Made by a program: the position numbers and the translations under genes. This document shows positions 23,831 to 35,034 of a stretch of DNA of 64,000 bases, in pieces. Origin of the DNA: Hypericum androsaemum. Its lineage: Eukaryota > Streptophyta > Magnoliopsida > Malpighiales > Hypericaceae. The number at the start of each line of letters is the position of its first letter. Positions within the stretch are counted from its first letter, which is position 1. Under the pieces are notes generated by a model. It worked only from the letters and a program-made list of their open reading frames with translations, ran no database searches and had not been told where the DNA came from. The stretch spans positions 2,138,001 to 2,202,000 of the forward strand of contig OZ023192.1 of the NCBI GenBank assembly GCA_963995505.1, written 5' to 3'.

Positions 23831-24529
23831 CTTATCCATTAATTCACACTTTTGCATCACTTGTCACCATGGACTTGGAAGCAATAGATCCGGAGATTCA
23901 TAAAGTGACACATTCGTAATTGGAAAAAAAAAAGTATATTTCGGCACTATTTCAACATTAGTCAGTTCATATGTTCATCGGGTCAGAGATAGCGTCTATT
24001 CTCTTATTAACCAAGACTCTGTTTTTACTAATTTACTCAGAAATTTTCAATATTTCTGAGTTTTTTAGGGCAAAGGGAGATTTTTATTCTTGGAAGAACC
24101 AATTTGATGATGTAGACACACCTTTAATTTATAATAGGGAGAATTAATCTCAATAAAACCAATTATATACGGCCCTTACCAAAAGAAAAAAAGAAAAGAA
24201 AACTCCAGGCTGCAAAGCCCAATCGTGCAGTGGGCACGGTGCACCTTGGGCTGAATTCCAGTGATCCGTTAGTGCTGCCTTTGGGCCAGGATGGGCTTCG
24301 TCCAATAAACATTTGTCATTTTTTTCCAGTATGCCACCCGTTATCGAGACACCCATTAAACCATTTCATATAAATTCAAGCAGTGGAGTGTTTTGAATCC
24401 CACGGTGCTTAATGCAATAGAGGTAGAGAAATTTATAAGTGTGAAAAAACTACATACTCATTGCCTTAAATTTTTAGGTTAGATATGAAAATTTTAATAT
24501 AGTACAAGAGCGGGTCGACGATGGCACAA
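23831..24529. other. Intergenic DNA with an old LTR end
   Basis: At 24430-24520 the dispersed AAATTTATAAGTGTG...TTAGGTTAGATATG repeat runs into AGTACAAGAGCGGGTC, resembling an LTR end plus degenerate PBS. No gene seen. Confidence 0.4.
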
Positions 24530-24534
24530 ACTTT

Positions 24535-25749
24535 TGTTCGCCAAATATTAGTAATTCATGGTATGAGTACGTGAATATAAATCGTAAGCGTATAAAGAGA
24601 AGGTTTTAGAGAGTGCTCACGATCACACTTGTAGGTAAGTGTGTAACACCTTCGTCTTCGAGTTAGGACTTCGGATTGAATCCTGGACGAGGCCACAGTT
24701 TAACCGTGTGCCCTTAAACTCTTATTACCCGCCTATATGCTTCAGGCCTCCGTGGGTAATAGAGCTCCCAAGGTACAACGCCCAACCACGAGTACTATAG
24801 GAAGCACTATAGCACACCTTTCGAACCTTTCGTAGCCTTAGAACTCCGACACAAATGAAAGAGAGAAAAAGCTATGCTATGGAGGGAGAAGTAGAGAGCT
24901 CAAGGAAGAGTGAGAGCTGGGATGATTTGGAATGAAAGAGGTGGGCTCCTTTTATAGGCAGCCTTGGACCTCCAACAGCCAAATCCGGATTTAATAGGGC
25001 CATTAACCCACCCATTAAATGGGCTGTTACAAGACCCATAAAACCCCCAACATAAATAGGCTGTTACTCTCATGAATTTAAAAAACGAATTTAAATTCAA
25101 ATGGCAGCTGGCAAGAGAAGGTTCCAGAACGTGGGCTTGTCCAAACGGAGGTCCAAGAAGCCCTGAGGACTTTTTGGGCCTAGGATCGCTACAACAAGTC
25201 CGGCCCAGTTCTAAAAAGATAAGGCCCTGGAACAATTCCCACAAACCCGCAACCCCCGAGCCTGAGCCAGGCCCGGCCCGGCCCGGCCCGGGACGGGGCG
25301 CGCGCGCGTGCGTGCGTGCCGAGCCGAGCCGGACGGACGGACGGACGGACGGCGCGAGGAGCTTCTCCCTTCTCCACCAGTTTACCCATGCTAGACTTTT
25401 AGTCCCTTATAAACTTGTCTCAGCATGGTGCGCTAACCAATGTGGGATTGAGCTTATTTTAATAACAACCATACCACTTTAAAGCCAATTTTCATTCACC
25501 CCGAGAATTGGATTTTTGCAAGTGTTATATATCGTTACGAAGCTCTATCAACGAGCTTCGTATTGATCTCACAAACACCCAAAATCAATTGGTGTGACCT
25601 TCATTAAATTAGCTCAAAGTTGCCCACTAATTACTTAGTTATTATATTTAATTAGGATTCTCCCTCTAATTAAATATTTGGGCCAAAGCCCAATACACTC
25701 ACTTGTATTGGGCCATCTCTTCCTTGGTTAATAAACCAATTCTCCAACA
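24535..25749 (-). mobile_element. Solo LTR (1.2 kb), minus orientation
   Basis: On the minus strand it begins TGTTGGAGAATTGG at 25749 and ends GGCGAACA at 24535. The flanking duplication ACTTT is perfect (24530-24534, 25750-25754). A TATAAAA box lies at 24950-24956 (minus). GC-rich simple sequence at 25255-25355 (GGCCC, GCGC and GGAC runs) is part of U3. No internal coding region or second LTR is present. It is nested in older repeat sequence: CTCTGATACCA at 25820-25830 is a reverse-strand PBS-like motif in the host copy. The superfamily was not determined. Confidence 0.88.
24950..24956 (-). promoter_or_regulatory. TATA box of the solo LTR
   Basis: CCTATAAAAGGAGCC on the minus strand, a strong TATA context, inside the solo LTR. 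Confidence 0.6.
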
Positions 25750-25754
25750 ACTTT

Positions 25755-27417
25755 AACTTTACCAACGTGCGAAAAATAGAAATCATGCGAGCACAGCAAC
25801 AGGCTCGAGATCATCCTACTCTGATACCATTTCAACCTCGGAGGTTTAACGTTTTTGACACACATACAACATCTCTCCTCCTGCCAGGCCACAACACGAC
25901 ATGTGCCACATCAATAGAGTGTGTTGATATCCTTTTATGATCGTGCAAATTTTGGTATGATAATCTTATTTTAGAAAGTGTGTAAAAAATTGATTTATCT
26001 ATTATCTTAAAGTTCTTTTTGTTGGATATAAGAATTTTAACAAATAGCTTATAATTACATTTTGATTTTTGTTAAATTGTATTCTGATAGTTTAATTATC
26101 TAGAAGAACGGAGAATACTGGATGGTTGAGACTTGAAACAGACAAACCTTTTAGAAAATAGAAGTACCGTGTGAGACAAATCAATCTTCAAGAAAGACAA
26201 GGTTGTACTTGTCAAAAATAGAAAAAAGACCAAATCTAAGGGGGAAAAATCTAATCTATACTTTAGTAGCAGTACCGAGTAATTATTTGTTGAGTAAATA
26301 AGATTTTCTGTTCTCGATTGTAATCATATGTTTCCAGAAAAGATAACCATATATTTATTAAATATATTTCTGTCAAAAAATATATTTATTAGATACCATA
26401 TAGGGCGGACCTTGGAACTTGGAACCTGCAATCCTCAAGGTAATTAATTATATTCAAAGATGGAATCAAGTACGTTCAGACGCCAACTTTATCAACGTAG
26501 ATGCCGTCGTCTAAAGGAGTTCACACTAATTAAGCTATCTTGGGCCAACATGCCCTTTTTAATATAAAATATGGGCATTCTCAATTATGTGAAAATTATT
26601 CTTTTCCCAATGCAACTTCTAAGATGTGTTCCTCAATTTCGTCCACATTTTTAGTTCATTTAAAAAAAAGTTATCGACTTGTTTCCAATACGATTAATTG
26701 GAAGTCACATTTAAATATGGTATAAAAATGATCCATTTTTAAATATCAGGAACATTTTTAAGTTAGGAGAAGACGATTTCGCATATTATATATATTTTTA
26801 TTAGTGATCAAGAATATATAAGAACAATTTCGAGTTTTTAAAATTTTATTTTTTCTAAGATTTCTCTTTGTTCATTTGAAGTTGTCATTCTTTCATTTAT
26901 ACGGAGAGAAAATGAAATATACCATGGAAGATCGGGTTTACAAGCAAACACTGTTGATTTTAGAGTGAACTCCGGACGTGTGTAAGATTTTAGAGTCTCT
27001 ATATTGTATTTTCCAAACAACGTAATTCTTGTACTAACTAATGTAAGATTATCAATATTTATCAGGCCAAAATTTGTATGGGCGTTATTTTCGTCAACGT
27101 ACGATGAAATGTGTATTGTACAAATACAAAATTTTCTACATTTATAAACAAGTCTATCAATATCATGGTTGACCTCTCCACGTAACCAAGTAATCGCTGA
27201 CTTTTCCATCCTAATTTCAATTGGGTCCCTACTCTCTCCTACTCGGCTGATCCTAACCCGGAATAAGTCCTCCATCCTTATCACAAAAAATATGGTCAAC
27301 CAACAACAGCCTCTCTTCTTGCCCACCTAAGAGCTCACATCATCTCATCCTACGTGGCTATCTTCATTCAATTCCTTCCTACTTCTATTTAGCAGCTTCT
27401 TAGAACCACCCTCTTCT

Positions 27418-27418
<1 letters not shown>
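25755..27418. other. AT-rich intergenic DNA
   Basis: No gene supported. A minus-strand frame at 26838-27326 is open for 162 codons but starts on GTG and matches no family I recognise. Confidence 0.5.

Positions 27419-27453
<35 letters not shown>
27419..27453. repeat. 35-base poly-C tract
   Basis: An uninterrupted run of C follows a CTTCTTCC stretch about 35 bp upstream of a TATA box. Such runs are length-unstable and hard to sequence, so the exact length is doubtful. The complementary G-run could form a G-quadruplex. Confidence 0.85.
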
Positions 27454-27456
<3 letters not shown>

Positions 27457-27488
27457 ACTTGCACCTCTATGTAGAACCCATCTAAAAA

Positions 27489-27497
27489 CTATATAAG
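27489..27497 (+). promoter_or_regulatory. TATA box of the MGNC gene
   Basis: CTATATAAG about 180 bp upstream of the ATG at 27671; transcription would start near 27520. Confidence 0.6.
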
Positions 27498-27670
27498 CAA
27501 AGGACCATTCTCAGCTCCAAATTCTCCAGCTCTTCTCCAACCCTATTTATATGTACTTGTTGGATGAAATTTTTCCCCTTCCAAAAGTCATAACTGACTC
27601 GATCCTGAATTAGTCGTTCGGTTGTCCAGATACCACCATATCAATCCAATAAAACATATAATTTAGCGCT

Positions 27671-28069
27671 ATGGGGAATTGTCTGAGGATCCAATCATCA
27701 TCATCTTCCATGGTTTGGGCTGGAGACGACTGGGGATCAATCACGGACATATACAAGAACAGTAACGGCGACGTTAATGGAGATGAAAAGCGAAGGCTAC
27801 TTGGTAATTATCAAGAGAATAGACCTTCTATGGCTACAGGTTCCATTAGAGAAGTGAAGCTAAAGATCACGAAGAGGGAGCTAGAGGAGCTGATGGCTGA
27901 TGCTCAAATGCAAGGTTTGGCCATGGAACAAGTCCTTGCTAGGTTGGTCAACAATTACAATTACGAAGATAATTATGAACCAAATCATCATAATTATTAT
28001 TATTCTCACCACGATCACCATCATCATCATTGGAAGCCAGCCCTTCAAAGTATTCCCGAGGTCAACTAG
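27671..28069 (+). CDS. Small MGNC-start plant protein, possibly N-myristoylated
   Basis: Single exon, 132 residues. MGNC at the start fits an N-myristoylation and palmitoylation signal, which suggests membrane attachment (inference). A middle block REVKLKITKRELEELMADA followed by GLAMEQVLARLV matches the conserved core of a plant family in which REVKIKI-type and V.Q.LA.L motifs precede a C-terminal W.PALQSIPE. Here that end is WKPALQSIPEVN. Between the two lies an unusual Asn/Tyr/His-rich linker with runs of His (about residues 100-122). The family has no firm biochemical role that I can name. The leader at 27594-27640 contains a fragment of the SINE tail seen at 18379. Confidence 0.82.
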   Translation: MGNCLRIQSSSSSMVWAGDDWGSITDIYKNSNGDVNGDEKRRLLGNYQENRPSMATGSIREVKLKITKRELEELMADAQMQGLAMEQVLARLVNNYNYEDNYEPNHHNYYYSHHDHHHHHWKPALQSIPEVN

Positions 28070-30339
28070 ATTTTTTTTCTTTTTTCTTTTATGTTTTTGG
28101 TGTGACTAATAGTAATTTCTCGGCTGATGTAATTAATTTCCGTGATGGGTTTGTTTGTCCATTTTATTTGGGTTTTTTTATCTCACTCTATTGGGATTTC
28201 TTCCGAAATAATGTTGTTGGACTTAGAGTTCGGGAATAACATATTTTTCTACGCATATGTGCCTTTGTTGTCGATCATATTATGAAAAATTAGAGGAGCT
28301 TTATGCTATTTTCTTCTACGGATGATCGTATATTGTATTAATTGATTTACATAATAAAATTTTCTTTACTTGTATATTTTTCTGCTGTTGAGATTTTTCA
28401 CGAAAAAATTCGGACACATCTGCGTGACACATGAGGAATGGACACGTGAAAGTTGAGTTGCTCTTTTTTATAAGTAAAATTTTATTTAAAATAATTATAA
28501 ATTTATATCTTTGGATGTGAATTCCCTCATACGGCTACGAAATTATAGCCGCAGGCATCGCTAAAATTTTGCCATAGTAAAAATTAACGGAAAACGTACG
28601 ACAAGAAAAACAATACCCCAAGCGTTCAACACACTAATCTAAACCTAATAGTTACCCCACGGTATACTGTAATTACACAATTTATATCTAGAGATTAGAC
28701 GTGTTTAACGATTTTAACAATAAAACTACATCTTGCCTCCCGAAAACCTTTAAATTATTAGTGCAAGATAGCCATTCTTAAACTCGATAGTTGGTGGAGT
28801 AAGTTGAGTCGCTCCTTCAAATGCTTAAGAACAAACAACAAGATAGGTGCGGATTTCTACTGATGTTAATATCAAGATATGATTTTTTTTATAGATTTGC
28901 TATTTTTTTATCGTAATTTTTTTCCACAAAATTTTATAACGGTAAGATTTTGACGAGGTCGTTGATCGTAATATCGCAAGTGGTAGGATGTAAATATTAT
29001 TTTTAAATAAAATCTACTGATAAAAAATTTATAACATACCATATATTACTGAAGTGTATTTTTCCTTTTCTTTTATTACTCCATGTTCAGGAACTGGATA
29101 TTTATTTGAATCTTGACCGTGTAGCTGGAGAACTTAATGCATTAATCACCAAGTAGATCTGTCGACTCAGTAGCAACTCCTTTAATTTCAATTTCTACTA
29201 ATGGCGTTTCCCAAAAGAAACACAAAACTTCCACCATTAAGTGAAGTTTTGTACTACTAATGGTATATCCATCATTACCAACTAGTTACATGTACTTTAA
29301 GTGAAGTTGGTCCCAATTGAATCTTTAAACAATTAATTACCAAATTTATATGTCACAAATGTACTGAATCTACCGAAGCTTAACTTCTTTAATGCAGTCT
29401 TGTGTTCAAAACTTACTAGTAAAAAAATACAATTGGGATTTGGTAGAGTACCACATAAAATTTCGATGTTCCACTTTGAATAATATATATTAAAAACAAT
29501 CATCCATATCAAATCTAACATATTAAGTTCCAAATTAATTACTACTCGAAAAAAATACTATTGGATATCATAAACTATCAAGATATGTCCATGCATGAAC
29601 AATGAACATGCATTTATTCCCCCCCCTTATCCAACACGAGTTTCAATCTCTAACAACCTCACAAAAAATGGGATATGACAATTTTCGCGTGAACGAATTT
29701 TGTTCTCCGTAACTAACTGTATCCTATACAAATTGTCTAATCATGATCCTAAATTGTAATTCATTTTTATTTAATATTCCTATGTCCAGACTCTAAAATT
29801 GTAGCTAGATTGAAATAATACTTTGTTAGTTTTTGGTTGAACTCATCAAAAATTCGGATATTCTTATGTCCGACTAAAGATTCGAACACGACAAATCACA
29901 AAACATGATAAATTTGTCTGCACCAAATTTTATTACGATTAAATTTTTAAGACACAAATTCGAATCTTCTAATAAAATTTTCACCAATTAATCTATACGT
30001 TGGATCGTTAACAAACCATGAGCTCGGTGGTTTTGCGCGAGAACAAATTAAATGAGGGGAAACAAGATGGAACATTAATTGGTGGATAGCTTTGGCGGGT
30101 GAGGCGCCACCAGCTCACGCGCATGCATTTACGCGTGCCAACCCTACCAAGTTGAGGAAAAAGGCAATTAATACACTGCAAACCTTATTTATTTCCTAGC
30201 TCTCATTTAGTCATTTTGATTCCCCCTTGTGGGTCCTACCCGCCTTTCCCCTATCTCTACTATTTCCCCTCCTAATTTTGCTATTTCCACTTCCTGGGGC
30301 TCCTTTTCGCAAGTTCCCGGATATATGAGCTAATTTTTT
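28070..30339. other. AT-rich intergenic DNA
   Basis: 3' UTR of the MGNC gene followed by about 2 kb without a recognisable gene or repeat structure. Confidence 0.5.
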
Positions 30340-31035
30340 TTAAAAATTTTACTTTAGTATCATGTAGTTTAAAACACATTAAATTAGTACTTGATGTTTG
30401 ACGTTTTGACATTTTAGTGACATAGACTGATAGACAGTCCCTCCCCTGATACCTGGCCACCTAACATGTCACGTCAACTTGGGTCGCCATGTGGACAGCC
30501 ACCTTCGTCCACGTGATTGTTAACGTGACATTTCAAATGATTAACTAGGTACAAAATTGAGGTCGAGGGGGAGGCGGCGTCGAGACTGAGTTTCAAGGGG
30601 AAGCGACGTCGAGGTGGTTTCAGAGGGAGATGACGTCGAAGATGAGGGCTCGTTTTGATTCTTCTTTTTTTCTTCGTAAAATGAGAGATACTAACAAATA
30701 TGGGTTATGGGTAAAAGAGAATATTTACGGAGGGGTACCTTGATTTTTAGAAAACCTGGGATTTTTGACAACTAGTAGTTTTTAGTTAATTTAGCACCTT
30801 GTTAAAATTTGGAAATGCCACGTCAACAACCACGTGTGCCAATGTGCCATTCCACGTGTCAACACATGTTGACGTGGCACGCTAGGTGGCCGGGCAGCAG
30901 GAGGGAGGCTGCATGTGTCACTAAAGTATTAAAAACGTCATATCTCAGTTAGTGATTTGATGCTTTCTAAACTACATGGTACCCAAGTCAAAAAGGTCTA
31001 AACCACTTGACACTAAAGTGAATTTTTTTTTCTAG
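30340..31035. mobile_element. Degraded MULE-like fold-back element
   Basis: Left arm from TTTTACTTTAGTATCATGTAG and right arm ending CACTAAAGTGAATTTTTTTTT are inverted, diverged relatives of each other over about 200 bp. Shared blocks include CACTTTAGT, ATGTAGTTTA, TGACACTAAAG-type words, GGCCACCTA and CACGTCAAC. The architecture (ACTTTAGT start, TACC.TGTGG-type words, ACGTGG arms) resembles the elements at 3301-3949 and 39674-40934. The core at 30540-30680 is GA-rich. The ends are ragged and no target duplication was found. Confidence 0.6.
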
Positions 31036-31049
31036 ACCACCTGGTATCC

Positions 31050-31215
31050 GGTTACAACTATGTCGACTAATTCAGTTCAAATTGGATGAAATATTTGAAA
31101 GGTGACAAAACTTCTCAACAAGTATTTAATAATATTGCATTCTCAATGACTTGAACCTGTTGATTAAGCTAAAATTAATGTTCTTGCTAATTGATCTAAG
31201 AGTTTGTTGGTAGAT
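31050..31215 (-). repeat. SINE-like copy
   Basis: On the minus strand: CTTAGATCAATTAGCAAG (A-box-like), CAGGTTCAAGTCATTG (B-box-like), then TTTGTCACCTTTCAAATATTTC. Homologous to 32080-32220. Confidence 0.55.
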
Positions 31216-31755
31216 ATACGAGTTATCGATAATCAAATTAATTTGCTAATCTTAATCCCGCATATTTTATTTTTCATGATTTAAGTGACAAATTTTTGAA
31301 ACCATGAAACACTCAAACTATATTGTACAAAATTTTGATTTTGATTTGGTTGCATTACACTTTCAAATTTCCGTCCCACGTTATTTGACTTGAAGTTGAA
31401 GCGCAACTAAAAATATATTTTTTTGGCCAAAAGTAAGTAATTACTAATTTCCCATAAACTAAACAAAGAGGTGTGTGAATGGAGAATTTTGGTAGGTGAG
31501 TAGCAACTTCCCCACCTTCATTCCTGCCCTGCCAAGGCCCCAGAAAGAGAGGAGAGGGAGAGCTCACACTACTGTTCTCTCCAGTCAAGTCCCCACATTC
31601 TCACTCTCACTCAATGCACCAAAACCACCAAAAAAGGGAGAAAATTTAATGGAAAGCTCCAACCTTTAACCACCATTTTATGACCCCCTCCTCCTCCTCA
31701 ACCTCTGCTTGGAATTTGTTGTTTGGGGGTGTAAAAGGTTGGAGCTTTTTGAAGG
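31216..31755. other. Upstream region of the GPI-protein gene
   Basis: Probable promoter and 5' leader, with CT-rich sequence from about 31540 on. No separate gene seen. Confidence 0.4.
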
Positions 31756-34700
31756 ATGAATGAAGCAAAGTCCACCCTTTTTGCAATGATACTTTTGGAG
31801 CTGCTTCTCTTGCTCTTGAGTGAGTTTTGCAATGTACCCAGTTCCTTGTGCTCTGTTTACTTTATTGGGTTTTGGTTGGTTTAGTTTGATCTGTGTTGTT
31901 TTCTTAGTTTGGCTGGTGTTCTTTAGGTCCTGCATTGAGGTATAAGGGTAATTGGGGTTTAAGGAAATTTGCAAAGAACCCTTCTTTTTTGCCTAGTTTA
32001 GCATGCGTGTAGAAGAAGGAAGAAATTAGCTAACTAATAGAACTCAGTGGCTTTTCTCAAAGCTGATGGTAATTTCAAGACGGGTAGAACCTTTGAAAGG
32101 TGGCAAAGCTCTCCCAACTTAACACACACTGCTGCGTTCCCAAGGAGTCGAACCCAGACTTGGTTGAGTTAGAACAACTCCCTTGCCAGTTGATCTGAGT
32201 GACTGTTGGTTGCATTTGCTCTACTAGTTTTGCTTTCTGTGTATTTCATTTAGCAGTAATCTGGATACATTAGGAGCATTATGTCATCGGCATAAAGGGT
32301 TCTACGTCGGCTTGCACCCATTGGCTAGCATTTTCGGGGGTCTGTTGGTCGGTGAATCGAAAAATAATGGAGAACTCGTGATGTTATTCTTAGAGTGGTT
32401 CAATGCTGTTTCCGTGTAAACTAGCGAATGATGTTGAGACAAGCCAGTTAATTTTGTTAGTATTGATTGATATAAGGTTGCGGATCCCTCTTATCCCGCA
32501 TCTGTAGTGTTTTACCAGAAAAATTTTACGTCGTCACATGGCCTCTCTGTGTAAGCGCTTCCGGACTAATTGGGAGTAGGCATATGTGTGTGCATTCTTC
32601 AAAGTGATTGTTTCTATGCCTCAACGCTGTGACCAAACTTGTCACCGGTGGAGCAACTTAGAGATGCAGAGTGAATCAGTTACTTGAATTTGTTGTTGAT
32701 CATACTGGTAAAACAATTGATCATTTTCTTTTTTCCACTCCAATCATCGCATCGAGGTAGATGTTCTGTTAATGATAAAGCTAAGTGTTGGTCTTTTACC
32801 TCTTCAATTATTTTATCAGTGCTATTCGCAATGTCTGGCCTATCTCTGGTCGCCGATTTCTTGAGCCAGCACATTTGAGCTGTGTGATTAGTATTATGCA
32901 TGTGAATATGGATGATACACATGTTAATTTGATAGAATAATGTGGCCGTAACTTTTTTGTGGATATCTGAAATGTTATAATTCTGCTATAGGTCTTGTGC
33001 AATGCAGTAGCGGTGGTCCTGTTGATTATCGAAAAGATTTCGTATCAAGTGGGAAGAGTATGGATTCATTTCTACCTCAGATCTCACCAAACTCTGCTCC
33101 TCAGCCACTTCTTCCTCTTTTGGCACCGTCTCCTTTGACACCGTTTGTGAACAGCACAGTGCCAAAACTATCAGGTCCATATAGATATTTCCGTTGCATG
33201 ATATACTTAGAATTTCCCTTCGAGAAAAAAGATATCAGTAGCATCAACATCAAATGATTTTAAAATAAACTCTAAAACCTGGTTCTGCTCTTATGTATGC
33301 AGGACAATGCATGCTGAACTTCAGCGCCGCTGAAAGTTTGATGAGCACGACGGCAGTTGATTGCTTCCAGTTTTTTGCACCATTATTGGCTAATGTTATA
33401 TGCTGTCCACAATTAGAGGCAACACTTACTATTCTCATTGGCCGATCAAGTAAAGTCAGTAAAGTGCTTGCGTTGAATGGTACTACTTCAAAATATTGCC
33501 TTTCTGATTTTGAGCAAACATTGGTGGGTCAAGGTGCCGACGCTCTTGTCAGTCATTTGTGCTTGGTTCAGCCATCAAATCTCACTGAAGGGTCTTGTCC
33601 GGTTAAAGATGTAAACGAGTTTGAAAAAACTGTGGATTCTTCTACGTTACTGGCTGCCTGTCAGAATATTGACCCTGTGAGAGAATGTTGTGACCAAATA
33701 TGTCAAAATGCTATATCCGATGCTGCAACAAGACTTTCTCTAAAAACTTCTGAACTTTTGAGCATAAGAGGGTCCCATGGTTTACCTAATCATTTGACTA
33801 GGATTGGTGATTGTAGAAATATTGTCCTTCGATGGCTGGCAAGTAAGCTTGATTCTTCTCGTGCGAGGAAGCTTCTTCGAGGGCTGTCTAATTGCGGAGT
33901 TAATAAAGGTACGGTGACATATGATTTTCGGTGATCAACTTTCTCATTCTGTTATTGATTAGTAAAATTAGTTTCAATATTTTTTAGGTTACTTGTGTTG
34001 TTTGCATGCTTTCTTTTGCTTATTGCTCCTCATTGTCTTTGCCCTTAGTTTGCCCGTTGGTCCTGCCGGATACGAGACATGTTGCCAAAGAATGCGGGAA
34101 GGAGATAACTAACAAGTCTGTATGTTGTACTGCCATGGACAACTACATATCTCACTTGCAAAAGCAAAGTCTAGTTACCAACTTGCAGGCCTTGAATTGT
34201 GCTACTACTTTGGCGATGAAGCTAGAGAAAGCGAATATTAGCAGAGATGTGTACAGGCTTTGTCATATAACCCTCAAAGATTTTTCGCTCCAAGGTTAGC
34301 TTTTGTCTATTCTTTGGGTTCTCTTCCTACGAATCTAGTCTCAGTCTGTTACTTTTAGATCAGAAACTAATACATGTTTGTTTCCTTTTGTGTTAATTTC
34401 ACATCGACATTGGCTGTCCACCATCAGTTACAACACAAGGTAATATGAACTTGTGCACAACTATTCCCCGCGACTGTTCCTCGTGATTTAAATACATGAT
34501 TTCTAAATTGGATTACTTGGTACCATGAATTTGGCCAGAAGTCACTCAATCAATTTCGTTTTTCTGATTTACTGAACAGCGTCCGGATGTCTTCTACCGA
34601 GCTTGCCTTCAGATGCTACACTGGATCAGTCTACAGGAGTTAGTTTCATTTGTGATTTGAATGATAACATTCCAGCTCCTTGGCCATCCTCGTCTCAAGC

Positions 34701-35034
34701 ATCGGCCTCCTCATGCAACAAAAGTATTCCTTTCCACGATTATCTGCAGTTCTTTTGTGTGCATTTATCCTTTTCCCGGTTGATATAATAGATCTCACGC
34801 ACAAATGACTGACATTATTCAATTTGCAGCTGTCAAAATTCCAGCTTTGCCTGCTGCTGCATCCGCTCAAAATCGTAAGTATGGAACTTTCCTTGCAACA
34901 TCAATTACAGCTGCGTCTGCCGCTGTTGTTCCTACACCAACGTTACTGACTCGAAAAAATCTTGTTCAGGTCTTTACAGCAACATACCGACTATCACCAT
35001 CATCTCTGCTGCTGTCGTATCGATGATCGTATAG
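31756..35034 (+). CDS. GPI-anchored cysteine-rich protein (At1g61900-like)
   Basis: Eight exons: 31756-31840 (donor uncertain), 32992-33174, 33303-33908, 34049-34294, 34428-34439, 34580-34723, 34830-34874, 34970-35034; about 460 residues. Exon 1 encodes a signal peptide (MNEAKSTLF...ILLELLLLLL). Exon 2 has FLPQISPNSAPQPLLPLLAP and STVPKL. Exons 3-4 carry the Cys-rich core (FAPLLANVICCPQLEATLTI, DPVRECCDQICQNAISDAA, NDCRN-like GDCRN, VCPLVLPDTRHV, CCTAMDNYISHLQKQSLVT). Exon 6 has GCLLPSLPSDA and ICDLNDNIPAPWPSS. The last exon is hydrophobic (TITIISAAVVSMIV), as expected of a GPI-attachment signal, so the protein should reach the outer plasma membrane or wall. This order matches the Arabidopsis At1g61900 family, whose function is unknown. 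The first donor (CCCA|GTTCC) was chosen to keep phase with exon 2. Confidence 0.88.
32080..32220 (-). repeat. SINE-like insertion in intron 1 of the GPI-protein gene
   Basis: The best copy in the window. Minus strand: CTCAGATCAACTGGCAAGGG (A box), CTGGGTTCGACTCCTTGGGA (B box), then GCAGCAGTGTG and GCCACCTTTCAAAGGTTC. The box spacing fits a tRNA-derived SINE head. Confidence 0.65.
34428..34439 (+). other. 12-nt microexon of the GPI-protein gene
   Basis: TTACAACACAAG sits between ATCAG and GTAATATG. With phase-1 neighbours it supplies V-T-T-Q and joins FSLQ to ASGCLLPSLPSD, keeping the frame. The family has a few residues at this place, and skipping the exon also keeps the frame. Confidence 0.8.

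Noticed and set aside
24900..25482. GC-rich frames of 66-136 codons on both strands
   Set aside because: They lie inside the solo LTR and its GGCCC/GGAC simple repeats.
26838..27326. 162-codon minus-strand frame
   Set aside because: Starts on GTG, has no recognisable domain and AT-rich codon use; it could be chance. Kept only as a note.
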